Source of the DNA: Plebeiibacterium sediminum
GTDB lineage: Bacteria; Bacteroidota; Bacteroidia; Bacteroidales; Marinilabiliaceae
Length of the DNA stretch: 64,000 nt
NCBI RefSeq assembly: GCF_026013605.1
Contig: NZ_JAPDPJ010000017.1
Location: 28,164-92,163 of the forward strand
Direction of reading: 5' to 3'
Each line of letters begins with the position of its first letter. Within the stretch, counting starts at the first letter, position 1. The position numbers were made by a program, and so were the translations under genes. The notes under the pieces are model-generated. The model was not told where the DNA came from. It worked only from the letters and a program-made list of their open reading frames with translations, and made no database searches. Below are positions 33,463 to 42,175 of this stretch, piece by piece.

Positions 33463-35349
33463 ATGAGAAAACTTTGGTTAATATGTTTATTGTGTTTTGT
33501 GGTTTCGGGCATTAATGCTGAATCTTTGGATACTGTAAAAATACAGCTAAAGTGGTCTCATCAGTTTCAATTTGCAGGATTCTACGCTGCACAGGAATTA
33601 GGCTATTATAAGGAAGTTGGTTTATATCCAAAATTTATAGAAGGGAAAGATAAAGACGACTTTATAAGTATTGTAGAGGCGGGTGAAGCTGATTTTGGAG
33701 TTGATTCCCCCAGATTATTAGTAGCACGAAATGAAGGTCATAAAGTTGTGGTTTTGGCAACCGTATTCCAACATTCACCAGAAACATTTATTACGCTTCC
33801 CAAATATAAAATTAATACCATTGACGATTTTAAGGGGCGTAAAATCAGGATATCATCAGGAAGTTTAACTTCAACAAAAGCTTTGTTGATAAAAATGAAC
33901 TTTGAAAATGAAGTACAGAAAGTTGCTTATGGTGATCGTTTGGAGGGATTGATTAATGGTAAATATGAAGTAATTGATGGTTATGTAACAGATATTCCAT
34001 TTATATTAAGTCAGATGGGGCAGTTGCCTGTAATTATAAATCCATATACCTATGGCGTGGATTTTTATGGCGACTGTATTTATACTTCCGAAAAACAAAT
34101 AGAGCAAGATCCGGAGAAAGTTCAGGATTTTGTAGATGCTACCTTAAAGGGATGGACCTATGCAATGAACCATAAGGATGAAATTGTAAGGTTGATACAA
34201 AAAAAATACAATTCAGAACTTTCTTATGATGTATTAATGTATGAAGCGATGAAAATGGAAGAATTAATTCTTCCAAAATTTGTGGAGATAGGTCATACAA
34301 ATAAAGAAAGATGGAAACATATTGCAGATTCATATGTAAGTCTGGGAATGTTAGATCCCAATTATAGTTTGGATGGTTTTTTATTTGAAGATTATAAAGA
34401 ACGTAAGTTAGATGGATTATATCTGGTATTAAAAATTCTTGTTGCAGTACTGATTTTGGTTTCCCTCATAACAGCTTACTTTTCATTTTTCAACAGAAAG
34501 TTAAAGCAGGAAGTGAGGAAAAGAACAAAAGAACTGAGTGAGGCAAATGAAAATTTAAAAGAAAAAAATACAATTTTACAACAGCATAATCGTCAGATCG
34601 AGCTCATTAATGAACAGCTATCAGTTGCAAAAATAAAGGCTGAGGAAAGTGATAAACTCAAAACAGCATTTATTTCTAATATGTCTCATGAGATTCGAAC
34701 CCCAATGAATGGCATTATTGGATTTGTTGATATTTTAAGATATCAGGACTTAACGAATGGAGATGCAGAAAACTATCTGAATTTAATTGAAGATAACTCA
34801 AATCAGTTGCTTCACATTATTTCAGACCTGATAGATATTTCACAAATTCAGATCGGACAACTGAAAATTGAAAAATCAAAAGTTTCAATAGAAGAACTGT
34901 TTAAAAATCTGTATCAGGTTTTCGAAATTAGAATTAAGTCTATAAAAAAGAATAGTATAGGTTTTTCATACTCCGTTGGTGAAGGAGTAGATGAGTATAT
35001 TTATACCGACTATAATAGAATTCGTCAGGTATTGGGTAATTTGATTGAAAATGCCATTAAGTTTACCAATGTTGGAGAAGTGAAATTTAAGGTGGAATTA
35101 AGTGAGGATGGAAAGTTTTATAATTTTTGTGTTTCAGATACAGGAAAAGGAATTCCAAAGGATCGTGTGAATCTGGTCTTTCAGCGATTCTTTAAAGATG
35201 AGGAACAATATAGCCTGGATATGGGAGGTACAGGATTGGGCCTGTCTATTGCTAAAAATATAGTAGAGCTTTTAGGAGGAAAAATATGGCTCGAAAGCCA
35301 ACAGGGCAAAGGCTCCTGTTTTTATTTTTCTCATCCGGTATCGTTATAA
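33463..35349 (+). CDS. Histidine kinase with periplasmic NMT1/THI5-like sensor domain
   Basis: The 628-residue protein starts with a signal peptide (1-19). A periplasmic substrate-binding-protein domain of the NMT1/THI5 type (about 25-310, KIQLKWSHQFQFAGFYAAQE and GRKIRISSG) is followed by a membrane segment (about 320-343), a coiled coil, HisKA with His409 in NMSHEIRTPMNGIIGF, and HATPase with N-box NLIENAIKF and GTGLGLSIAKNIV. The sensor family normally binds thiamine-pyrimidine precursors or related molecules for ABC import; here it is fused to signalling. It has no receiver domain and no adjacent regulator. The gene abuts the convergent aldolase end. Confidence 0.92.
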   Translation: MRKLWLICLLCFVVSGINAESLDTVKIQLKWSHQFQFAGFYAAQELGYYKEVGLYPKFIEGKDKDDFISIVEAGEADFGVDSPRLLVARNEGHKVVVLATVFQHSPETFITLPKYKINTIDDFKGRKIRISSGSLTSTKALLIKMNFENEVQKVAYGDRLEGLINGKYEVIDGYVTDIPFILSQMGQLPVIINPYTYGVDFYGDCIYTSEKQIEQDPEKVQDFVDATLKGWTYAMNHKDEIVRLIQKKYNSELSYDVLMYEAMKMEELILPKFVEIGHTNKERWKHIADSYVSLGMLDPNYSLDGFLFEDYKERKLDGLYLVLKILVAVLILVSLITAYFSFFNRKLKQEVRKRTKELSEANENLKEKNTILQQHNRQIELINEQLSVAKIKAEESDKLKTAFISNMSHEIRTPMNGIIGFVDILRYQDLTNGDAENYLNLIEDNSNQLLHIISDLIDISQIQIGQLKIEKSKVSIEELFKNLYQVFEIRIKSIKKNSIGFSYSVGEGVDEYIYTDYNRIRQVLGNLIENAIKFTNVGEVKFKVELSEDGKFYNFCVSDTGKGIPKDRVNLVFQRFFKDEEQYSLDMGGTGLGLSIAKNIVELLGGKIWLESQQGKGSCFYFSHPVSL

Positions 35350-35973
35350 GTTATCTATTTGTTCGAGCTGATCTTCTGATAGCGATCTTTCTTCGTTCAT
35401 TAAATGAGTTATAAAAGTCATTTTTGCAGCGTTTTCAAGAACCTCAATTCTATTAAATGCTTTTATCATTTCTGAGCCAATAGCTGTAATACCGTGATTC
35501 TCCATTATCAGTACTTTATTCTCTGCAAAGGTTTCACTTACGTTTTTAGCTAATTCCGGCGTACCTAGAAGGCCATAGGGAGCAACTACAGGTTCTTTAA
35601 TAATCATTCTTGATTCTGCAATTAAATGGGCATTTATAGGAATATCCATACCTGAAAATGAAGACGCAAAGATGGTGTGACAATGAACTATGGCATTAAT
35701 CGTTGCATGATCCTTATATATTTGAAGATGCATACTGGTTTCGCGACTAGGAGTAATCCATTGGGTAAGATTATTGCCGTTCTTGTCTAAAATAATAACA
35801 TTTTTAGCCTTTAACGTTCCTTTGTCAATTTCGGATGGGGTAATTAAAAAGTGTTCACCAACTCTTTTGCTGATATTGCCACCTAAGCTGGTTGTAAGTC
35901 CTTTTTTGTATAATCTTCGCATAAAGCGAGCAACCTCTTTTCTCTCTTTTAAATAAAGATCTTTTGTTTCCAT
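35344..35973 (-). CDS. Class II aldolase/adducin family protein
   Basis: The 209-residue protein has the fold and metal site of L-fuculose/rhamnulose phosphate aldolases: TSLGGNISKRVGEHFLITPS, the zinc ligands in NAIVHCHTIFASSF (His-x-His) and the third His in LIMENHGITAIGS. Such enzymes cleave sugar phosphates into DHAP and an aldehyde; the substrate is not decidable and no other fucose or rhamnose genes are nearby. Its 3' end overlaps the convergent histidine-kinase gene by six bases. Confidence 0.88.
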   Translation of the reverse strand: METKDLYLKERKEVARFMRRLYKKGLTTSLGGNISKRVGEHFLITPSEIDKGTLKAKNVIILDKNGNNLTQWITPSRETSMHLQIYKDHATINAIVHCHTIFASSFSGMDIPINAHLIAESRMIIKEPVVAPYGLLGTPELAKNVSETFAENKVLIMENHGITAIGSEMIKAFNRIEVLENAAKMTFITHLMNEERSLSEDQLEQIDNL

Positions 35974-36032
35974 AACCGTATGCTTTAGGATTAAAGCTAT
36001 AAGTATTTATTTTGTTATGAAAGAAAAAAGCA

Positions 36033-36060
36033 TAAAAAAACCGCATCGTATGATGCGGTT
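36033..36060 (-). terminator. Terminator of the aminotransferase gene
   Basis: On the minus strand AACCGCATC and GATGCGGTT form a nine-pair stem with a four-base loop and are followed by seven T residues. It separates the aminotransferase from the aldolase. Confidence 0.85.
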
Positions 36061-36081
36061 CCATATATAAATTGATTATTC

Positions 36082-37374
36082 TTATTGATTTTTGTAATCC
36101 TTACAAGCATTGTAGATTCCTTCAAACAATTCTTTTGCATCAGATGCTGCCATAGCAGAAAACGCAACTCTTAAAATATTATTCAGGTTGATAATACCTA
36201 TGCTGTATTTATTAATTAAGATGTCGCGGATGGCTTCTCCATCAAGTCCTTCAGCTAATTGTACACACATAAAGTATCCGGAGTTATAAGGAAGAGCAGT
36301 GAAGAATTCTTTATATTTATCCTCGCTTAAAGCTTCTTTAATAGCCAGGTAGCGAGATTTCATGATAATGAATTTACTGTGTTTCTGATCTGCATAATCA
36401 GGAGCTTCAAAAGCGTGTAATAATAAAGATTGACTTAAGTTCGATGAGTTTGAAATATTACCACGAACAGCACCAGCTGTCTTCATTTCTAAAGCATGAT
36501 ATAATTCTTCAGTACCCCCTTTTATTCCATAAGTAATAAAACCAACTCTGAATCCCCAAACATAGTCTTCTTTGGTTGCACCGTCAATTTTAACAGCTAA
36601 TACATTTTCATGAATATCTGATAAGTAAGCAAAAATGGATTGAGGTTCAACTCCATCTTCAAATACCAATCCAAAGTAGGCATCATCTGTAATGGCTACA
36701 ATTTTTTTACCTGCTTCAGCAGCATCTTTAACTGCAGATACTATAGCTTTCATTTCCTCAGTTGTTGGAGTATACCCGGTTGGGTTGTTTGGAAAGTTTA
36801 AAATAATAACTTTCTTTTCTCCATCACTCAACAAACTTTCTTTCAAAGAATCTACATCAAATTGATTGTCTTTGAATAAGTTGAATTTAACAAGTTTAGC
36901 ACCATAGGCATTAGATAATGCCAGGTTATAGTTACCCCAAAATAAATTAGGCACAATCACTTCCTGATCCTGATCCATCCAAAGATATCCAGCCATACTG
37001 ATACCATGAGTTAAGGCACTGGTTACAATTGGTAAGCTTAATTCTTTAGTTTTTAAGGCAGGATTTTTTTCGTATATCATCTCCTTCCATTTAGCTCTAA
37101 GGTCTGGTCGGCCAAAACTAGGAGCATAAGGGAATGATAATGATGGATCCAAATCAATTTTAGAGGCAATAGATTCAAGGCGCATTGGTGTACCATCATC
37201 TTCAATTGCAGCACCAATGGTAGCGTTTATTTTTGTACCCTTTGCTTCGGCTGTTTGACCTAAAATACCTTTTTTAGGAAAGAAAATATTTTTTCCTTTC
37301 TCACTTAATAAATCATAAACAACCGGATTTTTAGCTAAAATCACCTCGTTTAATTCTTGTGCTTGCGGATTCAT
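36082..37374 (-). CDS. PLP-dependent class I/II aminotransferase
   Basis: The 430-residue cytosolic protein has the fold-type I pattern: LNFPNNPTGYTPT, the PLP-ring Asp in VAITDDAYFGLVFED and the Schiff-base Lys in DGATKEDYVWGFRVG, which lies in an unusual ATKEDY context instead of SxxK. Near-C-terminal ILRVAFSAM contains the carboxylate-binding Arg. The substrate is not clear. It is monocistronic between two terminated units. Confidence 0.88.
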   Translation of the reverse strand: MNPQAQELNEVILAKNPVVYDLLSEKGKNIFFPKKGILGQTAEAKGTKINATIGAAIEDDGTPMRLESIASKIDLDPSLSFPYAPSFGRPDLRAKWKEMIYEKNPALKTKELSLPIVTSALTHGISMAGYLWMDQDQEVIVPNLFWGNYNLALSNAYGAKLVKFNLFKDNQFDVDSLKESLLSDGEKKVIILNFPNNPTGYTPTTEEMKAIVSAVKDAAEAGKKIVAITDDAYFGLVFEDGVEPQSIFAYLSDIHENVLAVKIDGATKEDYVWGFRVGFITYGIKGGTEELYHALEMKTAGAVRGNISNSSNLSQSLLLHAFEAPDYADQKHSKFIIMKSRYLAIKEALSEDKYKEFFTALPYNSGYFMCVQLAEGLDGEAIRDILINKYSIGIINLNNILRVAFSAMAASDAKELFEGIYNACKDYKNQ

Positions 37375-37606
37375 CTGTTTTTAAGTTTTCTGTTTAGAAT
37401 AAATGTTCTAAATAAATTTAATCATCTTACCTTTGAAAAAGAAAGAATCATTATCCTTATTTATTCATTTCGATTTCATGAACGTTTTTCCAATCATCTT
37501 ATGTGCCTACAAAATTGCTAAAAAATGATCATTTAATGATTAAATAATTTTGTAAAAAAGATTCTTTTTAATAAAAACGCTAAATATCCTCTTTCGAATA
37601 GATTCC

Positions 37607-38125
37607 CTATAAATTCCAAAAGGCTTCAATAATCCTTTTAATGGAGCCTGCACTGATGTTATTCCAATCGATGTTTTGCTTGGTAACAAAAACAATATCA
37701 GAGATGTCATCCTGGATATGCATATTATTCCAACCTTTAACTTTACATATAAATGCAATATCAGTGGTGTAAACTGAAAAATTTGAAAATACGTATTCGT
37801 TAGGAAATGAAGTTAAATATTGCATTTCGGTAACCTCAAGGTTGAGCTCTTCTTTTATCTCTCTTTTTAATGCAGCCTCAGCAGATTCCATCGGATCAAC
37901 AAAACCTCCCGGTAAATCGAGCATGCCTTTGTTAGGATTGAATGCTCTCACCGTGAGTAACAGTTCTCCTTTTTCATTTTCAATTAATCCGGCAACCGCA
38001 GCTGAGGAATTAATAAAGTAATGAAAGCCACAATCTGAACAAAGAAAAGATCTGCTTCCTTCAAAATTAAAATGCTTGGAGCCACACCTGGGGCAATATT
38101 TAAATACATTTTGGGGTTGTGTCAT
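37607..38125 (-). CDS. NUDIX hydrolase with N-terminal zinc ribbon
   Basis: The 172-residue protein has a four-Cys zinc ribbon (YCPRCGSKHF and LCSDCGFHYF, residues about 11-37) followed by a Nudix box GGFVDPMESAEAALKREIKE followed by EL, which matches G-x5-E-x7-R-E-x2-E-E apart from small substitutions. Zinc-ribbon Nudix proteins include NADH pyrophosphatases, but the NudC SQPWPFPxS tag is not visible, so the substrate is open. It follows the nucleotidyltransferase gene on the same strand after a 79-base repeat-bearing gap. Confidence 0.88.
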   Translation of the reverse strand: MTQPQNVFKYCPRCGSKHFNFEGSRSFLCSDCGFHYFINSSAAVAGLIENEKGELLLTVRAFNPNKGMLDLPGGFVDPMESAEAALKREIKEELNLEVTEMQYLTSFPNEYVFSNFSVYTTDIAFICKVKGWNNMHIQDDISDIVFVTKQNIDWNNISAGSIKRIIEAFWNL

Positions 38126-38132
38126 AATTCAT

Positions 38133-38190
38133 AGTCTTCAGCACACAGTCTTCAGTAGACAACATACTGCCAACTGCTTATTGAAGACTG
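38133..38190. repeat. Short AGTCTTCAG repeats with a 9-bp inverted repeat
   Basis: AGTCTTCAG occurs at 38133 and 38147, and CAGTCTTCA at 38146-38154 is inverted as TGAAGACTG at 38182-38190. Similar CAGT/ACTG-rich intergenic DNA occurs at 45804-45910 and 61104-61121. It looks like a dispersed intergenic repeat type. Confidence 0.5.
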
Positions 38191-38204
38191 AGTACTAATT
38201 TATA

Positions 38205-39104
38205 TTATTCCCAAAGATTAGCTGGATAAACTCCTTTTTCAATAAGCGAATTTAAGCTTTGCTGAACAATCGGTTTATCTTCCTGATAAGTTACGCCAAA
38301 CCATTTTGCATCGCTGCTTAATACTTTTGTTGAAGCTTGATCAGCTTTAATCATTTTATCTACTAAAGCATTGAAATAAAACTCTGATTTTAGTTCAGTA
38401 CCTTTTTCTTTTAAAAAGGCTAAAAATCCATCCTCAAGCGCTTTGAAAAAAGAGTTTTTAAAGGCCCAAAAATTCATCGAAACGGGTTCTTTACCCGTAA
38501 GTTCAGTTGTTTTGTCATCTTCCCAATAAACAACTTTACCATCAAGATACCCTATTTTTGTTCTTTCAATAATATTTACCAGATTATCATTGGCATCTGT
38601 TTCACATACGCCTCTCGATACTGTTCCGTGTTCCGAAAGTGTATTGTCAAGTGCATAGCCAACCATACCGTATTCATTATCATCTTTACTGTTTTCAACA
38701 AAATCAACAACCGTTTGATATGCTTCTCTACCATAAAAATCATCAGCATTAATGATTGCGAAAGGTCCTTTAATAGCATCTTTGGCCATTAACATCGCAT
38801 GCCCGGTTCCCCAAGGCTTTTCTCTTCCTTCTGGTACCGAAAATCCTTCTGGTAGGTTACCCAACTCCTGATAAACATATTCAACCTCAATTTTTCCTGC
38901 TAATTTCGGATCAAATCTTTCTTTAAACTGATCAGCAAATGATTGACGAATTACAAAAACTACTTTTTCAAATCCGGCCTGTATGGCGTCGTAAACAGAA
39001 TAATCGATAATTGATTCTCCATTTGGTCCTAAAGTATCTAATTGCTTTAATCCTCCATATCTACTACCCATACCGGCAGCAAGAACTAATAATGTTGGTT
39101 TCAT
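38205..39104 (-). CDS. Sugar-nucleotidyltransferase family protein
   Basis: The 299-residue protein starts with the NTP-binding loop LVLAAGMGSRYGGLKQLDTL, followed by the metal-binding INADDFYGREAY. This is the nucleotidyltransferase fold of glucose-1-phosphate uridylyl/thymidylyl transferases; the SRYGGLKQ variant marks a subgroup common in Bacteroidetes with unproven substrate. It lies 32 bases downstream of an amidase gene on the same strand. Confidence 0.88.
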   Translation of the reverse strand: MKPTLLVLAAGMGSRYGGLKQLDTLGPNGESIIDYSVYDAIQAGFEKVVFVIRQSFADQFKERFDPKLAGKIEVEYVYQELGNLPEGFSVPEGREKPWGTGHAMLMAKDAIKGPFAIINADDFYGREAYQTVVDFVENSKDDNEYGMVGYALDNTLSEHGTVSRGVCETDANDNLVNIIERTKIGYLDGKVVYWEDDKTTELTGKEPVSMNFWAFKNSFFKALEDGFLAFLKEKGTELKSEFYFNALVDKMIKADQASTKVLSSDAKWFGVTYQEDKPIVQQSLNSLIEKGVYPANLWE

Positions 39105-39136
39105 AATTTTAGTTTAAGCGTTGTATATATTTTTTG

Positions 39137-40123
39137 TTATTTATTATTTGATTTGTAATCACTCAGCAATCCCTCATACAACCAGTTGGCAAGTGCCTGA
39201 CGATTGTTTTCAAGAATAAAACGTTGTTGATCTCTATAGTTACGAATATTGCCCAATTCAATAAATACTGCAGTAGGGTAGGTTTTTCGTAATAAATACA
39301 GATTACGGGAAGAAACAACACCAGAGTAACCTCTTGACGGTTGATGCTGACTGTATTTAGCATCAAATATGTTTAATAAGGATTGAGCAGTGTTTTTTCC
39401 GGAATTACTCTTGGGTGAATGATAAAAGAAAACATCGATGGCTTTCCCTTTGCTTCTTGAATCAACATGGATAATAACACATCGTTGATAAGCAGGTTTA
39501 TTTTTTAAGTAGAGCTGATTAATTGCTGTAGTGCGTTGTTTTAATCGGTTAATCTGTTCCAAAGGAATTTCTTCATCATTACAAACTTCATCCTTATCCA
39601 TCTCTAAATAAGATTCATCTCTAATGCCATCATTCTTATCCTGAATAATCATATTTACGCTGGCTCCATTTTCCTGTAGCTTTTTGGCAAGTCGGAGTGT
39701 AATGTCATAGGCATATTCGTCTTCCGACAGCGTTTTATCTCCATATTGCCCTAAAGCTCCCGGATCAGGGCCTCCATGTCCGCTAACCAAATAATAAACA
39801 GCCCCATTCAGGTTATCACTTTCCACTTTAAACTTCTCGCGATCTTTACCATATAAGGGTTCAAATAAATAGGTTTCTGATGAGGGAATTTTATATTTTA
39901 CTCCAAGTAGTAAAGCGTTGTTTTTACCAAACTTACCTTTATTTAAATCCAAAAACTGTTGAGTGAACTTATCCGGATTCAGATTATTTCGACTTAAAAA
40001 AGCATATAATCCTTCTCCCTTTTGGGGAATAGATGTTTTATAAGGAGTTTCTTCTTGCGCCAGAGCACTTATTATATATAAGCTACACCATAAAAAAAGC
40101 ACTAACCTTTTTATGTGAATCAT
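39137..40123 (-). CDS. Secreted N-acetylmuramoyl-L-alanine amidase-like protein
   Basis: From the ATG at 40123 the protein has 328 residues with a signal peptide ending SALAQEE. The N-terminal part (about 30-90) resembles a degenerate LysM-like segment (GEGLYAFLSRNNLN). The C-terminal part has the Amidase_3 zinc sites: VSGHGGPDPGALG (first His), the Glu in LSEDEYAYDITLRLA, RCVIIHVDSRS (second His) and the Glu of FIELGNIRN. The enzyme would cleave peptide side chains from peptidoglycan in the periplasm. A TTG at 40132 is a less likely start. Confidence 0.85.
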   Translation of the reverse strand: MIHIKRLVLFLWCSLYIISALAQEETPYKTSIPQKGEGLYAFLSRNNLNPDKFTQQFLDLNKGKFGKNNALLLGVKYKIPSSETYLFEPLYGKDREKFKVESDNLNGAVYYLVSGHGGPDPGALGQYGDKTLSEDEYAYDITLRLAKKLQENGASVNMIIQDKNDGIRDESYLEMDKDEVCNDEEIPLEQINRLKQRTTAINQLYLKNKPAYQRCVIIHVDSRSKGKAIDVFFYHSPKSNSGKNTAQSLLNIFDAKYSQHQPSRGYSGVVSSRNLYLLRKTYPTAVFIELGNIRNYRDQQRFILENNRQALANWLYEGLLSDYKSNNK

Positions 40124-40157
40124 ACGAATCAAAATTTTCTTTGCTAGGTAATTGTCG

Positions 40158-40165
40158 CAAAAATA
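40158..40165 (-). promoter_or_regulatory. -7 box of the amidase gene
   Basis: On the minus strand TATTTTTG ends 34 bases before the ATG at 40123. No clear -33 element is seen. Confidence 0.4.
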
Positions 40166-40328
40166 AATGAATTATTGAAGAATAGCATAATTATTACACG
40201 AATGCTGCTTTTTTATATGCCTTTTTGAAAAAGAACTATAAAATCGCGTTATTTATTGGAAACAAATTTATTTTTTTGTTGTTTGTAGTTATTCGTAAAT
40301 TTTAAAATCGACTGATAATATTAATATT

Positions 40329-41153
40329 ATGAATATAGATCATATTGAATTTAGTAATATTCTGGTTGCATTTGGACTTACTTTGTTTGCCGGTTTGGCA
40401 ACGGGTATAGGTAGTGCCATGGCCTTTTTTGCAAAGAAAACAAATACGAAGTTTCTGTCCTTAGCGCTGGGCTTTTCAGCCGGAGTAATGATATATGTGT
40501 CATTTGTTGAAATTTTTATAAAAGCAAAAGACAACCTGATTGAATCTTATGATGAGGTTTTAGGAACCTGGATTACCGTTGCTTCGTTTTTTGGAGGAAT
40601 GTTATTGATAGCTATAATTGATAAATTTATTCCATCGGCAGAAAACCCTCATGAAATGGAAAAGATTGAGGATATGACTGAAGAGAAAAGAAAGAAAAGT
40701 AACCATTTAATGAGGATGGGATTATTTACAGCCTTAGCCATTGGTATACATAATTTTCCGGAAGGTTTAGCAACTTTTACAGCAGCGTTGACAGATCCCA
40801 ATTTAGGTATTGCTATTGCCGTGGCCATTGCCATTCATAATATACCAGAAGGAATTGCAGTTTCCGTTCCTGTATACTTTGCAACAGGAAGTAGAAGAAA
40901 GGCATTTAGATTAAGTTTTTTATCGGGTTTGGCTGAACCTATTGGAGCTATAGTTGGTTACTTGGTTTTAATGCCTTTTTTATCACCAACCATGTTTGGG
41001 ATCATATTTGCCGGAGTAGCAGGTATTATGGTTTTTATTAGTTTGGATGAATTATTGCCGGCAGCACAAAAATATGGCGAACATCACTTATCTATTTATG
41101 GATTGTTTGCAGGGATGGTAGTGATGGCATTAAGTTTATTGATGTTTTTATAA
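40329..41153 (+). CDS. zupT: ZIP family zinc/metal transporter
   Basis: The 274-residue protein has eight predicted membrane segments and the two ZIP metal-binding helices, [10 protein letters not shown] and [19 protein letters not shown], which match ZupT closely. A charged loop with [14 protein letters not shown] lies between the third and fourth helices. It imports Zn2+ and other divalent metals across the inner membrane. It stands alone with no visible metal-regulator gene. Confidence 0.93.
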   Translation: MNIDHIEFSNILVAFGLTLFAGLATGIGSAMAFFAKKTNTKFLSLALGFSAGVMIYVSFVEIFIKAKDNLIESYDEVLGTWITVASFFGGMLLIAIIDKFIPSAENPHEMEKIEDMTEEKRKKSNHLMRMGLFTALAIGIHNFPEGLATFTAALTDPNLGIAIAVAIAIHNIPEGIAVSVPVYFATGSRRKAFRLSFLSGLAEPIGAIVGYLVLMPFLSPTMFGIIFAGVAGIMVFISLDELLPAAQKYGEHHLSIYGLFAGMVVMALSLLMFL

Positions 41154-41212
41154 TAGACCAATAGAAATTAATAAATAAGAAGGTAATTGTATTCATTACT
41201 TTTATAGAGGCA

Positions 41213-41220
41213 TATTTTTG
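41213..41220 (+). promoter_or_regulatory. -7 box of nth
   Basis: TATTTTTG lies 56 bases before the nth ATG. A TTG at 41187-41189 is upstream, but with a 23-base spacer, longer than ideal. Confidence 0.4.
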
Positions 41221-41276
41221 ATTAAAAAATGTTGTTACTAAAAATAATATAGGTAACATGTGATGCTAAATTAATT

Positions 41277-41930
41277 ATGACGAAGAAAGAACGTTTTGAA
41301 AATATAATAGAGTGGTTTAAGGTAAATATGCCTATTGCCGAAACAGAGTTACATTATTCTAATCCCTATGAATTATTAGTAGCAGTAATATTATCGGCAC
41401 AATGTACCGATAAGAGAGTAAATATGATTACTCCGGAATTGTTTCAGCGTTTTCCAACACCGGATAAATTAGCTGAGTCAACACCAGAAGAGGTTTTTGA
41501 TTATATCAGATCATGTACTTATCCAAATAATAAAAGCAAGCATCTGGTGGGAATGGCAAAGATGTTGGTTAATGATTTTAATAATGTAGTACCTGATGAT
41601 ATTAAAGAATTGCAAAAGCTACCCGGTGTAGGTCGAAAAACTGCAAATGTTATTGCCAGTGTCGTATTTGAAAAGCCTGCTATGGCTGTAGATACTCATG
41701 TTTTCAGAGTATCAGAGCGTATAGGTTTAACAACAAACTCAAAAACACCATTAGAAACAGAAAAACAATTGGTAAAATACTTTCCTGAAGAGTTATTACC
41801 CATAGCCCATCATTGGTTAATATTACATGGGCGATATGTATGTATTGCCCGCAAACCGAAATGTGCAAAGTGTGGTTTGCAGGAGTATTGCAAGTTTTAT
41901 CAGAAGAGTATGAAAAAAGTATTGAAATAA
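41277..41930 (+). CDS. nth: Endonuclease III (DNA glycosylase/AP lyase)
   Basis: The 217-residue enzyme excises oxidised pyrimidines. It shows LLVAVILSAQCTDKRVN with the catalytic Lys, the helix-hairpin-helix LQKLPGVGRKTANVI, the catalytic Asp in AVDTHVFRV and the C-terminal 4Fe-4S Cys set in YVCIARKPKCAKCGLQEYC. All catalytic residues are present and the length is normal. Confidence 0.96.
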   Translation: MTKKERFENIIEWFKVNMPIAETELHYSNPYELLVAVILSAQCTDKRVNMITPELFQRFPTPDKLAESTPEEVFDYIRSCTYPNNKSKHLVGMAKMLVNDFNNVVPDDIKELQKLPGVGRKTANVIASVVFEKPAMAVDTHVFRVSERIGLTTNSKTPLETEKQLVKYFPEELLPIAHHWLILHGRYVCIARKPKCAKCGLQEYCKFYQKSMKKVLK

Positions 41931-42175
41931 GTTATTCTTTTTTCTTTAGAGTAAAGCCAATTGCTATTACACAATCTCCAACTATAAGTAAGCTTATATA
42001 TGAGCTCCTTGAAGCTATGAGTAATACTAAACTTTATAGTATTAGTATTATACCTAATGCAATGGTGATTTTTTTCATTTTGACTTAAATTAAGTTTAGT
42101 TAAATTTTTTATGGCAATACAAATATATAATGCTTTTTTATTGAATTCAAGATAAGATTTTTTGAGTCTTTAATT

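Noticed and set aside
41813..42088. Plus-strand frame extending past nth
   Set aside because: It overlaps nth out of frame and continues into AT-rich DNA with no recognisable domain.
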